In this document: positions 37,836 to 45,950 of the stretch, in pieces
Position numbering within the stretch: the first letter of the stretch is position 1
Layout of the letters: the number at the start of each line of letters is the position of its first letter
Assembly: GCA_910574745.1 (NCBI GenBank)
Contig: CAJTCE010000024.1
Span: forward strand, 1 to 57,090
Direction: 5' to 3'
Source: Lachnospiraceae bacterium
GTDB lineage: Bacteria > Bacillota > Clostridia > Lachnospirales > Lachnospiraceae
DNA: 57,090 bases
The notes under the pieces: generated by a model
Told to the model about the DNA's origin: nothing
What the model saw: the letters and a program-made list of their open reading frames with translations, nothing else
The model's database searches: none
Program-made: the position numbers and the translations under genes

Positions 37836-38906
37836 CTAACGGCCTGTCAGACTGCCGATTCGCTTCAACAACTGCTTTTTGATTCTGCCGTTTTCAAAGT
37901 CTTTAAGCCGTTCTCTCTGGTTGTCCAATACTTTCTTTCTCAAAGCTTCATCCGTCAAAATCCGGTTCATGACCCCTGCTGCCATTCCCGGCTCTGAATC
38001 CGGCAGCAAAATGCCGCTGCCCCCAAGAGTTTCCCCTACGGCCGAAGTGTTTTTTGCCACAACGGGCACATCAAAAAACATAGCCTCCAGCAAAGGAACG
38101 CAAAATCCCTCATGATCGCTCATGCACAAAAACAGATCCGCGCTTCTGTAATATGCCAGAATGGCAGAAAATGTTATATGTCCGGTAAAGACTACATTTT
38201 CTGTCCCCAGGGCTTTGACATATTCTTTTAAGCTGGCGTAATAAGCGGGAATCAGATGGGGATTTCCTACCAGAATCAATCTTGATTCCGGATTATAATA
38301 CTTTTGGTAAATATCAAAAGCGGCTATGACGTCTTCCTGTTTTTTATTGGGCACCACCCGTCCCGTAAAAATAATATTGGTAAGGCCGTCGTTCATCCGT
38401 TCCAAAACCTCCCGGTCCGGCTCCTTTTCATAATCTTCAAAGGGAATCAGAATGGGCAGTACTTCAATTTCACATCCGTATCCTAAACGAATCAATTCGC
38501 TTTTATTATAAGCGGAATCTGCAAAGGCAAATTCCGGTTTGTCCGAAAGACCCGCCGCTTCCTTGTAACCGGCAATACAGGCTTTTACCGTTTCCTTTTC
38601 ATAGCCGAAAAAGAAATCGGGGGGCGTAATATTATGGTATTTCACGATTTTCCTGCATGGAAGCGCCCCAAAGCGGGCGTTTAATTTGTTCCCCGTGGAT
38701 AAATGATAGATCACAATATCCTCCGGCTTTATAAAGGACAAATCATCTGTACTGACTGCGATGTCCGCCCCCAGCCTTTCATCAACATAATCCGCCGCCA
38801 CAATACTGTCATATCCGGCTTCTTTTAAACATTTATGAACCGCAAGGGCGTCATTGCCGACTGCGTCCCCAAAGGCCAGAATCGGAATCATATTTATTAT
38901 TTTCAT
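37836..38906 (-). CDS. GT4-family glycosyltransferase (GDAVGNDA group)
   Basis: About 356 residues from the ATG at 38906, preceded by TTAGGAG at good spacing. The frame is open 45 codons further upstream, but that part is a Lys/Arg/Ala-rich run from short direct repeats and aligns with nothing in its homologues. It opens with MKIINMIPILAFGDAVGNDA, then has IIFTGRVVPNKKQEDV and the donor site SDHEGFCVPLLEAMFFDVPV. Close to the 33822 product. It follows the coiled-coil gene at 39031, giving the recurring coil-then-GT order. Confidence 0.85.
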   Translation of the reverse strand: MKIINMIPILAFGDAVGNDALAVHKCLKEAGYDSIVAADYVDERLGADIAVSTDDLSFIKPEDIVIYHLSTGNKLNARFGALPCRKIVKYHNITPPDFFFGYEKETVKACIAGYKEAAGLSDKPEFAFADSAYNKSELIRLGYGCEIEVLPILIPFEDYEKEPDREVLERMNDGLTNIIFTGRVVPNKKQEDVIAAFDIYQKYYNPESRLILVGNPHLIPAYYASLKEYVKALGTENVVFTGHITFSAILAYYRSADLFLCMSDHEGFCVPLLEAMFFDVPVVAKNTSAVGETLGGSGILLPDSEPGMAAGVMNRILTDEALRKKVLDNQRERLKDFENGRIKKQLLKRIGSLTGR

Positions 38907-39030
38907 GGTTTCTCCTAACCTGCTTCTTTTCGTCGCTGCTGCTCTTCTTCGCTGTATCTTTTCGTCATTACAGCTCTTCTTCGCTGCTTCTTTCCTTTGT
39001 CGTTTCCGTCTCCTATACTTTTTCTTCTGC
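38907..39030. repeat. Repeat-bearing spacer between coiled-coil gene and GT4
   Basis: This 124-base gap, unusually long for the operon, holds two copies of the 14-mer GCTCTTCTTCGCTG (38941-38954 and 38973-38986) with shorter related CTTCTTTTCGTCG pieces nearby. It contains no convincing gene. It ends in the TTAGGAG ribosome binding site of the next gene. Confidence 0.5.
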
Positions 39031-39447
39031 TTATTTTTCATTCAACTGCTTCATCTGTTCCTTCAGCTGTCTTACTTCTTCCTTTAATTCTTCATTTTCC
39101 CTTGCAAGACAGTTCAGCATGTTGATACTGTCTACAACCGACGCGTTAAAGGCCACCTGCTTTGCAACATGGGAACTCACAACCATACGGACGGCTTTCT
39201 GGATCACTTTTTTAACCGCTCTTTTAAGCGGATGATTGCTTTGCAGCTCTTCTAGAGAGGTATCCCATACCCCGTTTAAATTGACCAGTTCCCGGTGCAT
39301 CATATCTTTATCATATTTTTCCGGCAGCTCCAGAAAATCCGCCGCCAGATTTACATCTGCAAATTCCAGGGGCTGGTTCTTTATCCCCTTCTCCTCTATT
39401 TCTTCCCTGATCTCCTCCATGATTTTATCCACATTAATTTCCTGCAT
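39031..39447 (-). CDS. Small glycosyltransferase-associated coiled-coil protein
   Basis: About 138 residues from the ATG at 39447 (MQEINVDKIMEEIREEI), with GGAGG eight bases upstream; an ATG nine codons earlier is less likely. It has an acidic N-terminal helix, a basic/amphipathic middle (RAVKKVIQKAVRMVVSSHVAKQVAFN), then a coiled coil (ENEELKEEVRQLKEQMKQL). A paralogue of the 34928 product in order and motifs, and more distantly of 18755. It overlaps the end of the 39434 gene by 14 bases, implying coupled translation. No enzymatic residues are seen. Confidence 0.6.
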   Translation of the reverse strand: MQEINVDKIMEEIREEIEEKGIKNQPLEFADVNLAADFLELPEKYDKDMMHRELVNLNGVWDTSLEELQSNHPLKRAVKKVIQKAVRMVVSSHVAKQVAFNASVVDSINMLNCLARENEELKEEVRQLKEQMKQLNEK

Positions 39448-40660
39448 CCGTCTTTCCTCCGCTAAGCATTTCACAAAAACGACCTATAATCCGATCCCAT
39501 CCGTACTCTTCCCTGACGTAAGCGACCGCTTTCTTCCCTGTTTCCTCATTTACATCAGGCTCAAGAAGCTTCCTAAGCCCCTCTTTAAATTCCTCATAAC
39601 CGGTATAATAAAATCCGCCGCCGCTTCTTTCAACATGTCCTTTCAGCACATGGCACTCTCCGTTGACAAGCGCCGGATTCCCAAAAGCCATGCCCTCTAA
39701 AAGGGAAATGGAAAAGCTCTCATATTTTGACGGCAGGCAGATAACCTTCGCCCCCTTCATTCCGTCATATTTATCCCGGTCAGAAACAAAGCCCACATAG
39801 CGGATATCATTTCTTTCCGGTATTTCCATCAGGCTCTTTCCCATCAGTAAAAGAGTCAGCTCCCTTTGTTTTCCTCCTGCATTCTCTCCTGTCTCTTCGC
39901 AAAGCTGCTCCTTATAACGAACAAAATAATCGACCAACTCCCTGCAGCCCTTATTCTCCTCTATTCTTCCGGCAAACAATAAATAATCTCCCCATATATC
40001 ATATTTTTGTCGGAACCTGTTTTCATCGGCGTTTTCCGAAACTTCAATCCCCATTCCAAGCACCCGGTTGGGAATTTCCCGATTTTTAAAAAGCCCCTCC
40101 ACAAAAGTCTTTTCCTCACTTGTAAGATAAACGATCCCCTTTACTTTTGTAAACAGCTCCTTATAAATATTCATATAAATAGGCTCTTCATCATGAGCCG
40201 TAGGAATAAACCATGCCTTATCATACACCTCTTTTGCCCCGAAGTAGGCGGGATAGTAAAGATAGGTCACGAAAATAAAAGCGTCGTATTCATCCCTGTG
40301 CTCCCTGATATAGGAAACCAGCTTGGGCACATAAGGCCCCCTGGCTTTTAAACGCAGCTCTTCCAGCCATTTAAAATGAATATGAAAATACCGCATCAAT
40401 ATTCCGGCGCCCCGCTGAAGCACCCTGCTTCTTTTATGCTTAACGGAAAACCTTCTTACGGTTACATGATGAATGGTTTCCACATCCTCTTCATAATCAT
40501 CTTCCCAGGTAATATAGTCCGACGCTTTGCTGGTCAGCACTTCAACTTCAGCCTTACCCTTTAAATATTCTGCCAAATGCTCCGCCATGGCCCTTGTATA
40601 GCTTTCACTTCCTCCGGCAACCTCTAAGCCATACCTTTGATTGATAAACGCTATTTTCAT
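39434..40660 (-). CDS. GT4-family glycosyltransferase (QRYGLEVAGG group)
   Basis: About 408 residues from the ATG at 40660, preceded by TATGGAGAAAA; the frame is open 39 codons further upstream but that part has no homologue-like sequence. It opens with MKIAFINQRYGLEVAGGSES, then has YLLFAGRIEENKGC and the donor site SKYESFSISLLEGMAFGNPA. It carries a short insertion (EETGENAGGKQREL, about residue 255) compared with the 32669 and 35385 products. Probable cytoplasmic chain-building enzyme. Confidence 0.83.
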   Translation of the reverse strand: MKIAFINQRYGLEVAGGSESYTRAMAEHLAEYLKGKAEVEVLTSKASDYITWEDDYEEDVETIHHVTVRRFSVKHKRSRVLQRGAGILMRYFHIHFKWLEELRLKARGPYVPKLVSYIREHRDEYDAFIFVTYLYYPAYFGAKEVYDKAWFIPTAHDEEPIYMNIYKELFTKVKGIVYLTSEEKTFVEGLFKNREIPNRVLGMGIEVSENADENRFRQKYDIWGDYLLFAGRIEENKGCRELVDYFVRYKEQLCEETGENAGGKQRELTLLLMGKSLMEIPERNDIRYVGFVSDRDKYDGMKGAKVICLPSKYESFSISLLEGMAFGNPALVNGECHVLKGHVERSGGGFYYTGYEEFKEGLRKLLEPDVNEETGKKAVAYVREEYGWDRIIGRFCEMLSGGKTDAGN

Positions 40661-40742
40661 TTTTTCTCCATAGGTCAGACAAACATGTTCCAAAGAGCTG
40701 ATTTTATGTCCCTTATGTCCATCTGCCTTTCCAGCTTTCCAG

Positions 40743-41963
40743 TCATTCATTTTCCGATAATATCCGAAGAATTCCATTTGCGGTCTCCTCCCATGTGGGA
40801 GGAATGAAATTTTTAAGCTTTTCTTTCAAAGCCTGATACTTTTCCGGCTTTGAAAGAAGTTCCGTAACGGTATTTACCAGTTCTTCCGGTTTGTCCTGCC
40901 CGAAATACAAGGCATATTCCCCACCCACTTCCATGTTAATGGGCGTATCCGCCGCAATGACCGGCACTCCCCTTACCATGGATTCTATAATAGGAAGCCC
41001 ATACCCTTCAACATAGCTTGGAAAAGCAAGGGCGTAACAGCGCTGGTATAAGTAATCGATTTCTTCATCGGAAGCCCCGTTTACATGCCAGACTCCTTTT
41101 CCGAAATCCTCATGGCTTTCCATTCTTTCCAGAAAATCGTCTACCTCCCAGCCCTTATGTCCTGCAATGACCAGATGCATGCCAAGTTCCTTTAGCCCGC
41201 CTTCATAAGCATCCAAAAGCAGCTTGTGGTTTTTCCGCGGATCAATGGTTCCAACCATTAAAAGGTACGGCCCCGCTTTTGCTGTTTTTATGATTTCTTC
41301 CTTAATTGTGTTCTGAATTGTCCCTCTTCCCTTATCCCTTTTACGATTTTGGAACCCTCCGGCGCCCTGATTTAGTGGCTTTTGGGAAATTCTTTTAAAA
41401 TCCCCGCCCAGAGGGACAATCTGTATGGACGGACATGGCGCCTCCAGTTTACCATATAATTCCTTTACGGCTCCTTTTGTGGCATGGGAAGTAACCACAA
41501 TTTCATCCGCATACTTTACAATCGCTCCCGTAAAATCCAAAAAATTCAGCACATCATCCCCGGGGCAGAACTGAGGATGCGTTACCCCGATAATATCCTG
41601 TACAAAAGGAATTATTTTCACGCCTTTTTCCTTTAGGATGGGATAGAGATAGCTCCGCCTTACTCTGGTTTTCCACACGGTATCCATATCGAAAAATACG
41701 GAATCCTTCTCCATGCCCCAAAGCGGAATATGCTTTCCGGTCCGGAGCTTCCCGCGGTTTCCCTTCTTTTCCCTGCAAAAGGCCGCAAATTTTTCCCCGT
41801 CAATGATTTCAAAATCATCCCGTTTCTGATGATACTCCAGAAAAACGAGCGCAAGCTTGGGAGCATGATATAATTTTTTTGTAATCTCCATTACAACTCT
41901 GGGAATTCCCGTAAAATTAGTTCCCACAATTACCATGGAAATATCGATATATACCTTTTTCAT
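40743..41963 (-). CDS. GT4-family glycosyltransferase with interdomain insertion
   Basis: About 406 residues from the ATG at 41963 (MKKVYIDISMVIVGTNFTG); an ATG six codons earlier overlaps the upstream gene. It has PYLLMVGTIDPRKNHKLLLD and SYVEGYGLPIIESMVRGVPV, as in mannosyl/rhamnosyl-type GT4 enzymes such as WbaZ-like proteins. Between the two halves is a polar insertion (about 202-228, KPLNQGAGGFQNRKRDKGRG), probably a flexible linker. The length is otherwise normal. Confidence 0.82.
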   Translation of the reverse strand: MKKVYIDISMVIVGTNFTGIPRVVMEITKKLYHAPKLALVFLEYHQKRDDFEIIDGEKFAAFCREKKGNRGKLRTGKHIPLWGMEKDSVFFDMDTVWKTRVRRSYLYPILKEKGVKIIPFVQDIIGVTHPQFCPGDDVLNFLDFTGAIVKYADEIVVTSHATKGAVKELYGKLEAPCPSIQIVPLGGDFKRISQKPLNQGAGGFQNRKRDKGRGTIQNTIKEEIIKTAKAGPYLLMVGTIDPRKNHKLLLDAYEGGLKELGMHLVIAGHKGWEVDDFLERMESHEDFGKGVWHVNGASDEEIDYLYQRCYALAFPSYVEGYGLPIIESMVRGVPVIAADTPINMEVGGEYALYFGQDKPEELVNTVTELLSKPEKYQALKEKLKNFIPPTWEETANGILRILSENE

Positions 41964-41974
41964 AGCATCTCCGT

Positions 41975-43654
41975 TTAACAAAACAATTTCCGAATCCTAT
42001 TTTGCATGCCTGCCGGCATTTTTTTTGCAACCTGTCTTAAAAAAATCGAATTTTTTACCCTTGCCATTTCCTTAAGCAGCCGCCCCTTTATTCCCGGCTT
42101 GATATCCCCGTAAGGACTGTTTACGGGCTTTATTCCCCGAATGGCAAAAGCGCCTTCCGCCGCCGCCCCTTCTAATATTTCTTTCCTGCTTTTTTTCTCA
42201 AGGTTTTTTGCCTTCTGTTTATCGGGAAGCTTTTGAAAAAAGGCAAGCCAAAGCCCGTCTCCAAACTTCTTCCCTTCCAGTTCCAAAAACGGCAGCAAAT
42301 CGATTTCTTTGGGCGCGCTTCCTATGGAAGCTTCAAAGCTTTCTCTTTCACATCGAAAGGGCGCTCCGTTTTTGGCAGCTTCTTTAGAGACTGCGTCAAA
42401 AAGCCTGCCATAGATTTCCGTATTCTGTCCCGCATTCATTGCTTCTTTGTGGTTTAATTGTTTTTCCCCATCTATAGGCTTCTTAATTCTCTTGTTTTGA
42501 TCTGCCGCCTCATAAAACAGCTTGATATACTGCCTGGCAATTTTTTCTTTGCTGTAGCGCAAAACCGCCTTTTTGTTTTCCTCAATCGTTTCTTCCATTT
42601 CCCTCTTTAAATCCTGACTGCAGGTCAACTGCTCAAGCATAGCCTTATATAAAGCTACCGCATCCTTTGCCGGCTCATAATAAGCCGCCCTTCCCATTGT
42701 CACTTCATAAAGGGACGTTTCCTTTGATGATATAACGGGACACCCCGCCGCCATTGCCTCTATGGGCGTCATGCCAAAGCCTTCATACAGGGAAGGCGTT
42801 ACAAATATCTTTGCATGATGATACAGATATTGCAGCTGTCCGTCCGTTAAAAATCCCGTAACGACAATCCTCTCCTGTAAGCGGTTATCCGCTATATAAT
42901 CTGTAATTTCATTGGCGCCGTTCCATTTTGCCCCTGCAATGACCAGCTTAAGGGATTCGGAAATACGGGGATTTTTAATCAGCTTATGAAAAGCCTTCAC
43001 AAGGGTAATCAGGTTTTTATGCTTTGTGAGAGAATTGATGCAAAGAAGGAAATCCCCTGAAAAATCCTTTAACGCATCTACCTCTTCCTCCCTTATTTCT
43101 TTAAAATCAATGGGGGCATAAATCAGCGAAAGCTTTCCTTTTACATATCTTTTGAAGTATTTTTTATAGGAACCTCCCACATAACGGGAAATTACCACTA
43201 CCTTATCTGCTTTCTTTAGGGCATTTCCGTAAAATACCTGAAAATAACAGCATTTTAAAAAACTAAAATATTCCGGATAATATTTGTACTGGATATCGTT
43301 GGGGTTTACCACAAGGGGCAGACTCCATCTTGTGTGAAGTCCGGTCTGAAAGGTGGGAAAATACAATAAATCCAGTTTTTCCTCTTTGACCAGTCCCGGA
43401 AGCTGAAAAGTCTGAAATCTTATGGTCCTTAGGGAATGGGGACCCTTTATATCATAAATGAAGTAAGACAGCTTCGGAAATATTTTATGGTAATCCCGGT
43501 AAATATCCCTGTGGATAAAATAAAGAAACTCATCTTCTATTTCTCCCAAGGCTTTTAGCTCCTCAAAGCCCTTTATTAAGTTTTTGATTGCAGCTTCCGT
43601 TCCGCCGTTTTTGTGGTCGGGACGGATAAAGGATAAATCGATTCCGATTCTCAT
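41975..43654 (-). CDS. GT4-family glycosyltransferase with extra C-terminal region
   Basis: About 559 residues from the ATG at 43654 (MRIGIDLSFIRPDHKNGGTE), with GGAGG upstream. The GT-B core (1-380) has FLLCINSLTKHKNLITLVKA and SLYEGFGMTPIEAMAAGCPV. About 170 further residues follow. Part of that tail (LLPFLELEGKKFGDGLWLAF, then RKEILEGAAAEGAF) resembles a worn DUF4214 unit, without the GRxPDxxG core. The tail ends in a basic helix (MPAGMQNRIRKLFC) that might touch the membrane. The DUF4214 relation is inference and uncertain; the GT4 assignment is firm. Confidence 0.8.
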   Translation of the reverse strand: MRIGIDLSFIRPDHKNGGTEAAIKNLIKGFEELKALGEIEDEFLYFIHRDIYRDYHKIFPKLSYFIYDIKGPHSLRTIRFQTFQLPGLVKEEKLDLLYFPTFQTGLHTRWSLPLVVNPNDIQYKYYPEYFSFLKCCYFQVFYGNALKKADKVVVISRYVGGSYKKYFKRYVKGKLSLIYAPIDFKEIREEEVDALKDFSGDFLLCINSLTKHKNLITLVKAFHKLIKNPRISESLKLVIAGAKWNGANEITDYIADNRLQERIVVTGFLTDGQLQYLYHHAKIFVTPSLYEGFGMTPIEAMAAGCPVISSKETSLYEVTMGRAAYYEPAKDAVALYKAMLEQLTCSQDLKREMEETIEENKKAVLRYSKEKIARQYIKLFYEAADQNKRIKKPIDGEKQLNHKEAMNAGQNTEIYGRLFDAVSKEAAKNGAPFRCERESFEASIGSAPKEIDLLPFLELEGKKFGDGLWLAFFQKLPDKQKAKNLEKKSRKEILEGAAAEGAFAIRGIKPVNSPYGDIKPGIKGRLLKEMARVKNSIFLRQVAKKMPAGMQNRIRKLFC

Positions 43655-43696
43655 ATTTTCCTCCATGAATCAGTAAACTGCTATGTCCACTGACGG

Positions 43697-44437
43697 CTAC
43701 CCTAAAATAAACTTCCCCGCTTCCATCAGAATACATTCCAAAAAATACCATCTGCCGTAGCCGTTATCCCGGTAACAGCCATACCGGTCCTTAATCCGTT
43801 TGACAGACAGCTTAAGGCTTCTTTTGTTGCTGGCTCCTCCCATACTGAAATTGGCAAGAACCCTGTGGACAGCCTCCACCTTTTTTCCCGCCTTTTTCAT
43901 GGCGAGATAAGCGCCGTAATCATCATGGATTCCCTTCTGTCTGAAAGGAAAGTCCCTGTAAACCGACGTTTTGACAAACATGGTGGGATGGTTCCAATGT
44001 CTGGATGTTTCATACCGGGAAAGCTTTGCCCTTTTCACAATGCGGCTGCCGTCCGCCTTATGTATGGCAATATCCCCGAAAGTAATATCGCACTGCTTCT
44101 TAAGCATGGTCTTTACGGAAAGGGCCACAGCGTCCTTTTCATACCAGTCGTCACTGTTAATAAAACCCATGATTTCCCCTTTTGCCAGGGCAATGCCTTT
44201 ATTCATGGCGTCATAGATGCCCCGGTCTTTTTCCGATACGATCCGGTACGAATACCCTTTCTTTAGAGCCTGTTCTTCGTAGGTTTTTGCTATCTCCACT
44301 GTTTGATCGCCGCTTTTTCCGTCTATGATCAGATATTCTATCTTCGGATAGGTCTGGTTCAAAACAGATTTTATTGTCTTTTCAATGGTCTTCTCACTGT
44401 TAAACGCCACAGTGACAATCGTAACTAAGGGTTCCAT
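43697..44437 (-). CDS. GT2-family glycosyltransferase
   Basis: A 246-residue GT-A enzyme with VTIVTVAFNSEKTIEKTI at the start, YLIIDGKSGDQTVEI, the EKDRGIYDAMNKGI region, metal-binding NSDDWYEKD and a late HDDYGAYLAMKKAGKK. Typical of GT2 enzymes that add a second or later sugar to a lipid-linked oligosaccharide. No membrane segment. It overlaps the SDR gene by 13 bases, placing it right after the initiation genes, so it may add the second sugar. Confidence 0.85.
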   Translation of the reverse strand: MEPLVTIVTVAFNSEKTIEKTIKSVLNQTYPKIEYLIIDGKSGDQTVEIAKTYEEQALKKGYSYRIVSEKDRGIYDAMNKGIALAKGEIMGFINSDDWYEKDAVALSVKTMLKKQCDITFGDIAIHKADGSRIVKRAKLSRYETSRHWNHPTMFVKTSVYRDFPFRQKGIHDDYGAYLAMKKAGKKVEAVHRVLANFSMGGASNKRSLKLSVKRIKDRYGCYRDNGYGRWYFLECILMEAGKFILG

Positions 44438-45261
44438 TTTTCTACCTTCAATTCCTTATCATAGCAAAGATTTCCAAAGGCCTTGTTGACCAGTCTGCCA
44501 TACTTTCCTTTTGTTTTCCCGACGCATCGGATGGCGGGATTAAAAAGCCTTGTCAAACGCACTTTCTTCCCTCTTTCCGCCGCAATATCCTGTACCATTT
44601 TTGCCGTATTTCCATACCCGGAATCCTGGGGAAAATAAACGCCGCTTTCAGGCTTTGCTATTATCATTTCCACCGCTTTGGCAAGGTTTTCCACGGACAA
44701 AACGCTTCTTTCGTTTTCTATGGCGGGAAAAAACGGCAATACCTTTGCCAATTTCTCCAGTGTACGGTAATTCCCTTTACAGCCCTTACCGTAAATCATG
44801 GGCGGCCTCAAAATCGCTATTTGAAAATCCCCGTCAGCAAGCGGTTTTAAGCCTTCCTCCGCCTTTACCTTGCTGTCCCCGTAAAAATTGGCGGGCGTAA
44901 GAGGCGTGTCCGCCTTTATGACCCTTTTTTTCCCTATGCCGCCGCTTTCGCCGTAAACAATAATGCTGCTCATAAATACAAATAAACCAACGCCCTGTTC
45001 CTTTGCCCTTTTTGCCGTTTCCACCGCCAGTCGACAGTTTATGTCATAGTATCTTTCCTTTTCCTCATTTGAAACCTTTTCCACATCGGCATGGGCGATT
45101 CCCGCCACATGAAATACGGCATCATATGGAGAAAAATCGTATTCCTTCCAGGCATTCCCCCTCATATCAATGGTGTCCACCTGATACGATCTTTCCACAA
45201 GATACCGTTCCACATTCGTTCCTATATAACTGTTTTTACCGGTTATGAGTATTTTTTTCAC
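44425..45261 (-). CDS. NAD(P)-dependent extended SDR, probable 4-keto sugar reductase/epimerase
   Basis: A 278-residue protein with a Rossmann N-terminus (ILITGKNSYIGTNVERYL), the SDR catalytic Ser in VFMSSIIVYGESGG and the Tyr-x3-Lys motif in NFYGDSKVKAEE. It is shorter than typical UDP-glucose epimerases (about 330). It overlaps the phosphoglycosyl transferase gene by four bases (ATGA). Directly after a 4,6-dehydratase and a PGT, a 4-reductase role giving QuiNAc or FucNAc fits; in Rhizobium etli WreQ acts on the lipid-linked keto sugar. That function is inference from order. Confidence 0.75.
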   Translation of the reverse strand: MKKILITGKNSYIGTNVERYLVERSYQVDTIDMRGNAWKEYDFSPYDAVFHVAGIAHADVEKVSNEEKERYYDINCRLAVETAKRAKEQGVGLFVFMSSIIVYGESGGIGKKRVIKADTPLTPANFYGDSKVKAEEGLKPLADGDFQIAILRPPMIYGKGCKGNYRTLEKLAKVLPFFPAIENERSVLSVENLAKAVEMIIAKPESGVYFPQDSGYGNTAKMVQDIAAERGKKVRLTRLFNPAIRCVGKTKGKYGRLVNKAFGNLCYDKELKVEKWNP

Positions 45262-45857
45262 TCTTTCATCGCTCCCGTACCGCCTTCTACAACGCCTTCG
45301 CTTTTCAGCACGCTTAAAAAGGTTCCGAAAAAGCAGCGCAAATCCATGAAAAATCCCATTTTTTCTTTATATTCCCCGTCCAACCGGGCTTTTAGCGGGA
45401 TTTCCAGTTCATCCCTGCCGTTAATCTGCGCCCAGCCCGTCAGTCCGGGCCTGATGTCATTCGCCCCGTACTTATCACGCTCTTCGATTAAATCATACTG
45501 ATTGTAGAGGGCCGGTCTCGGACCCACCACCGCCATATCCCCCTTTAAAATATTAATCAGCTGGGGCAATTCATCCAAGCTTGTCTTACGTAAGAATCTG
45601 CCGGTCTTAGTAATATACTGCTCCGGGTTTTTCAGAAGATGCGTGGGCATATCCTTGGGCGTATCCGTCCGCATGGTTCTGAATTTTAAGATCATAAAAT
45701 GCTTTTTGTGGATTCCCACCCGCTTTTGCTTAAAAAATACCGGGCCTTTTGATTCCCCTTTAATGGCAATGGCCAAAATCAAAAAAACAGGAGAAAGCAC
45801 AAGCAGTCCTATAAGCGAAAGCAAAAAATCCACAATGCGTTTCCATTTCTGATACAT
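45258..45857 (-). CDS. Small phosphoglycosyl transferase (PglC/WcaJ C-domain type)
   Basis: A 199-residue monotopic membrane enzyme. It has an N-terminal reentrant hydrophobic helix (about 8-32, with SP at the bend), FKQKRVGIHKKHFMILKFRTM, the catalytic TSLDELPQL and VVGPRPALYNQ. It transfers a sugar-1-phosphate from UDP-sugar to undecaprenyl phosphate, starting the lipid-linked chain. It lacks the extra N-terminal membrane domain of WbaP. GGAGGAG precedes the ATG at good spacing. Its neighbours, dehydratase upstream and SDR downstream, suggest a 6-deoxy-HexNAc first sugar. Confidence 0.92.
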   Translation of the reverse strand: MYQKWKRIVDFLLSLIGLLVLSPVFLILAIAIKGESKGPVFFKQKRVGIHKKHFMILKFRTMRTDTPKDMPTHLLKNPEQYITKTGRFLRKTSLDELPQLINILKGDMAVVGPRPALYNQYDLIEERDKYGANDIRPGLTGWAQINGRDELEIPLKARLDGEYKEKMGFFMDLRCFFGTFLSVLKSEGVVEGGTGAMKE

Positions 45858-45950
45858 GTTCTCCTCCTGTTAATCCTCTTTCCCGTACTAGGCCCCGTCC
45901 AGTGCCTTTATGCCCTTTAAGCGCCAAGCTCCATACTTTTCAAGAGTCCC

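Noticed and set aside
38907-39041. Basic 45-residue N-terminal extension of the GT4 at 37836
   Set aside because: It is encoded by short direct repeats, has no counterpart in the close homologue at 33822, and the ATG at 38906 has a much better ribosome binding site.
18755-39447. Small coiled-coil proteins as chain-length (Wzz) regulators
   Set aside because: They lack the two flanking transmembrane segments and the proline-rich motif of Wzz/CapA proteins.
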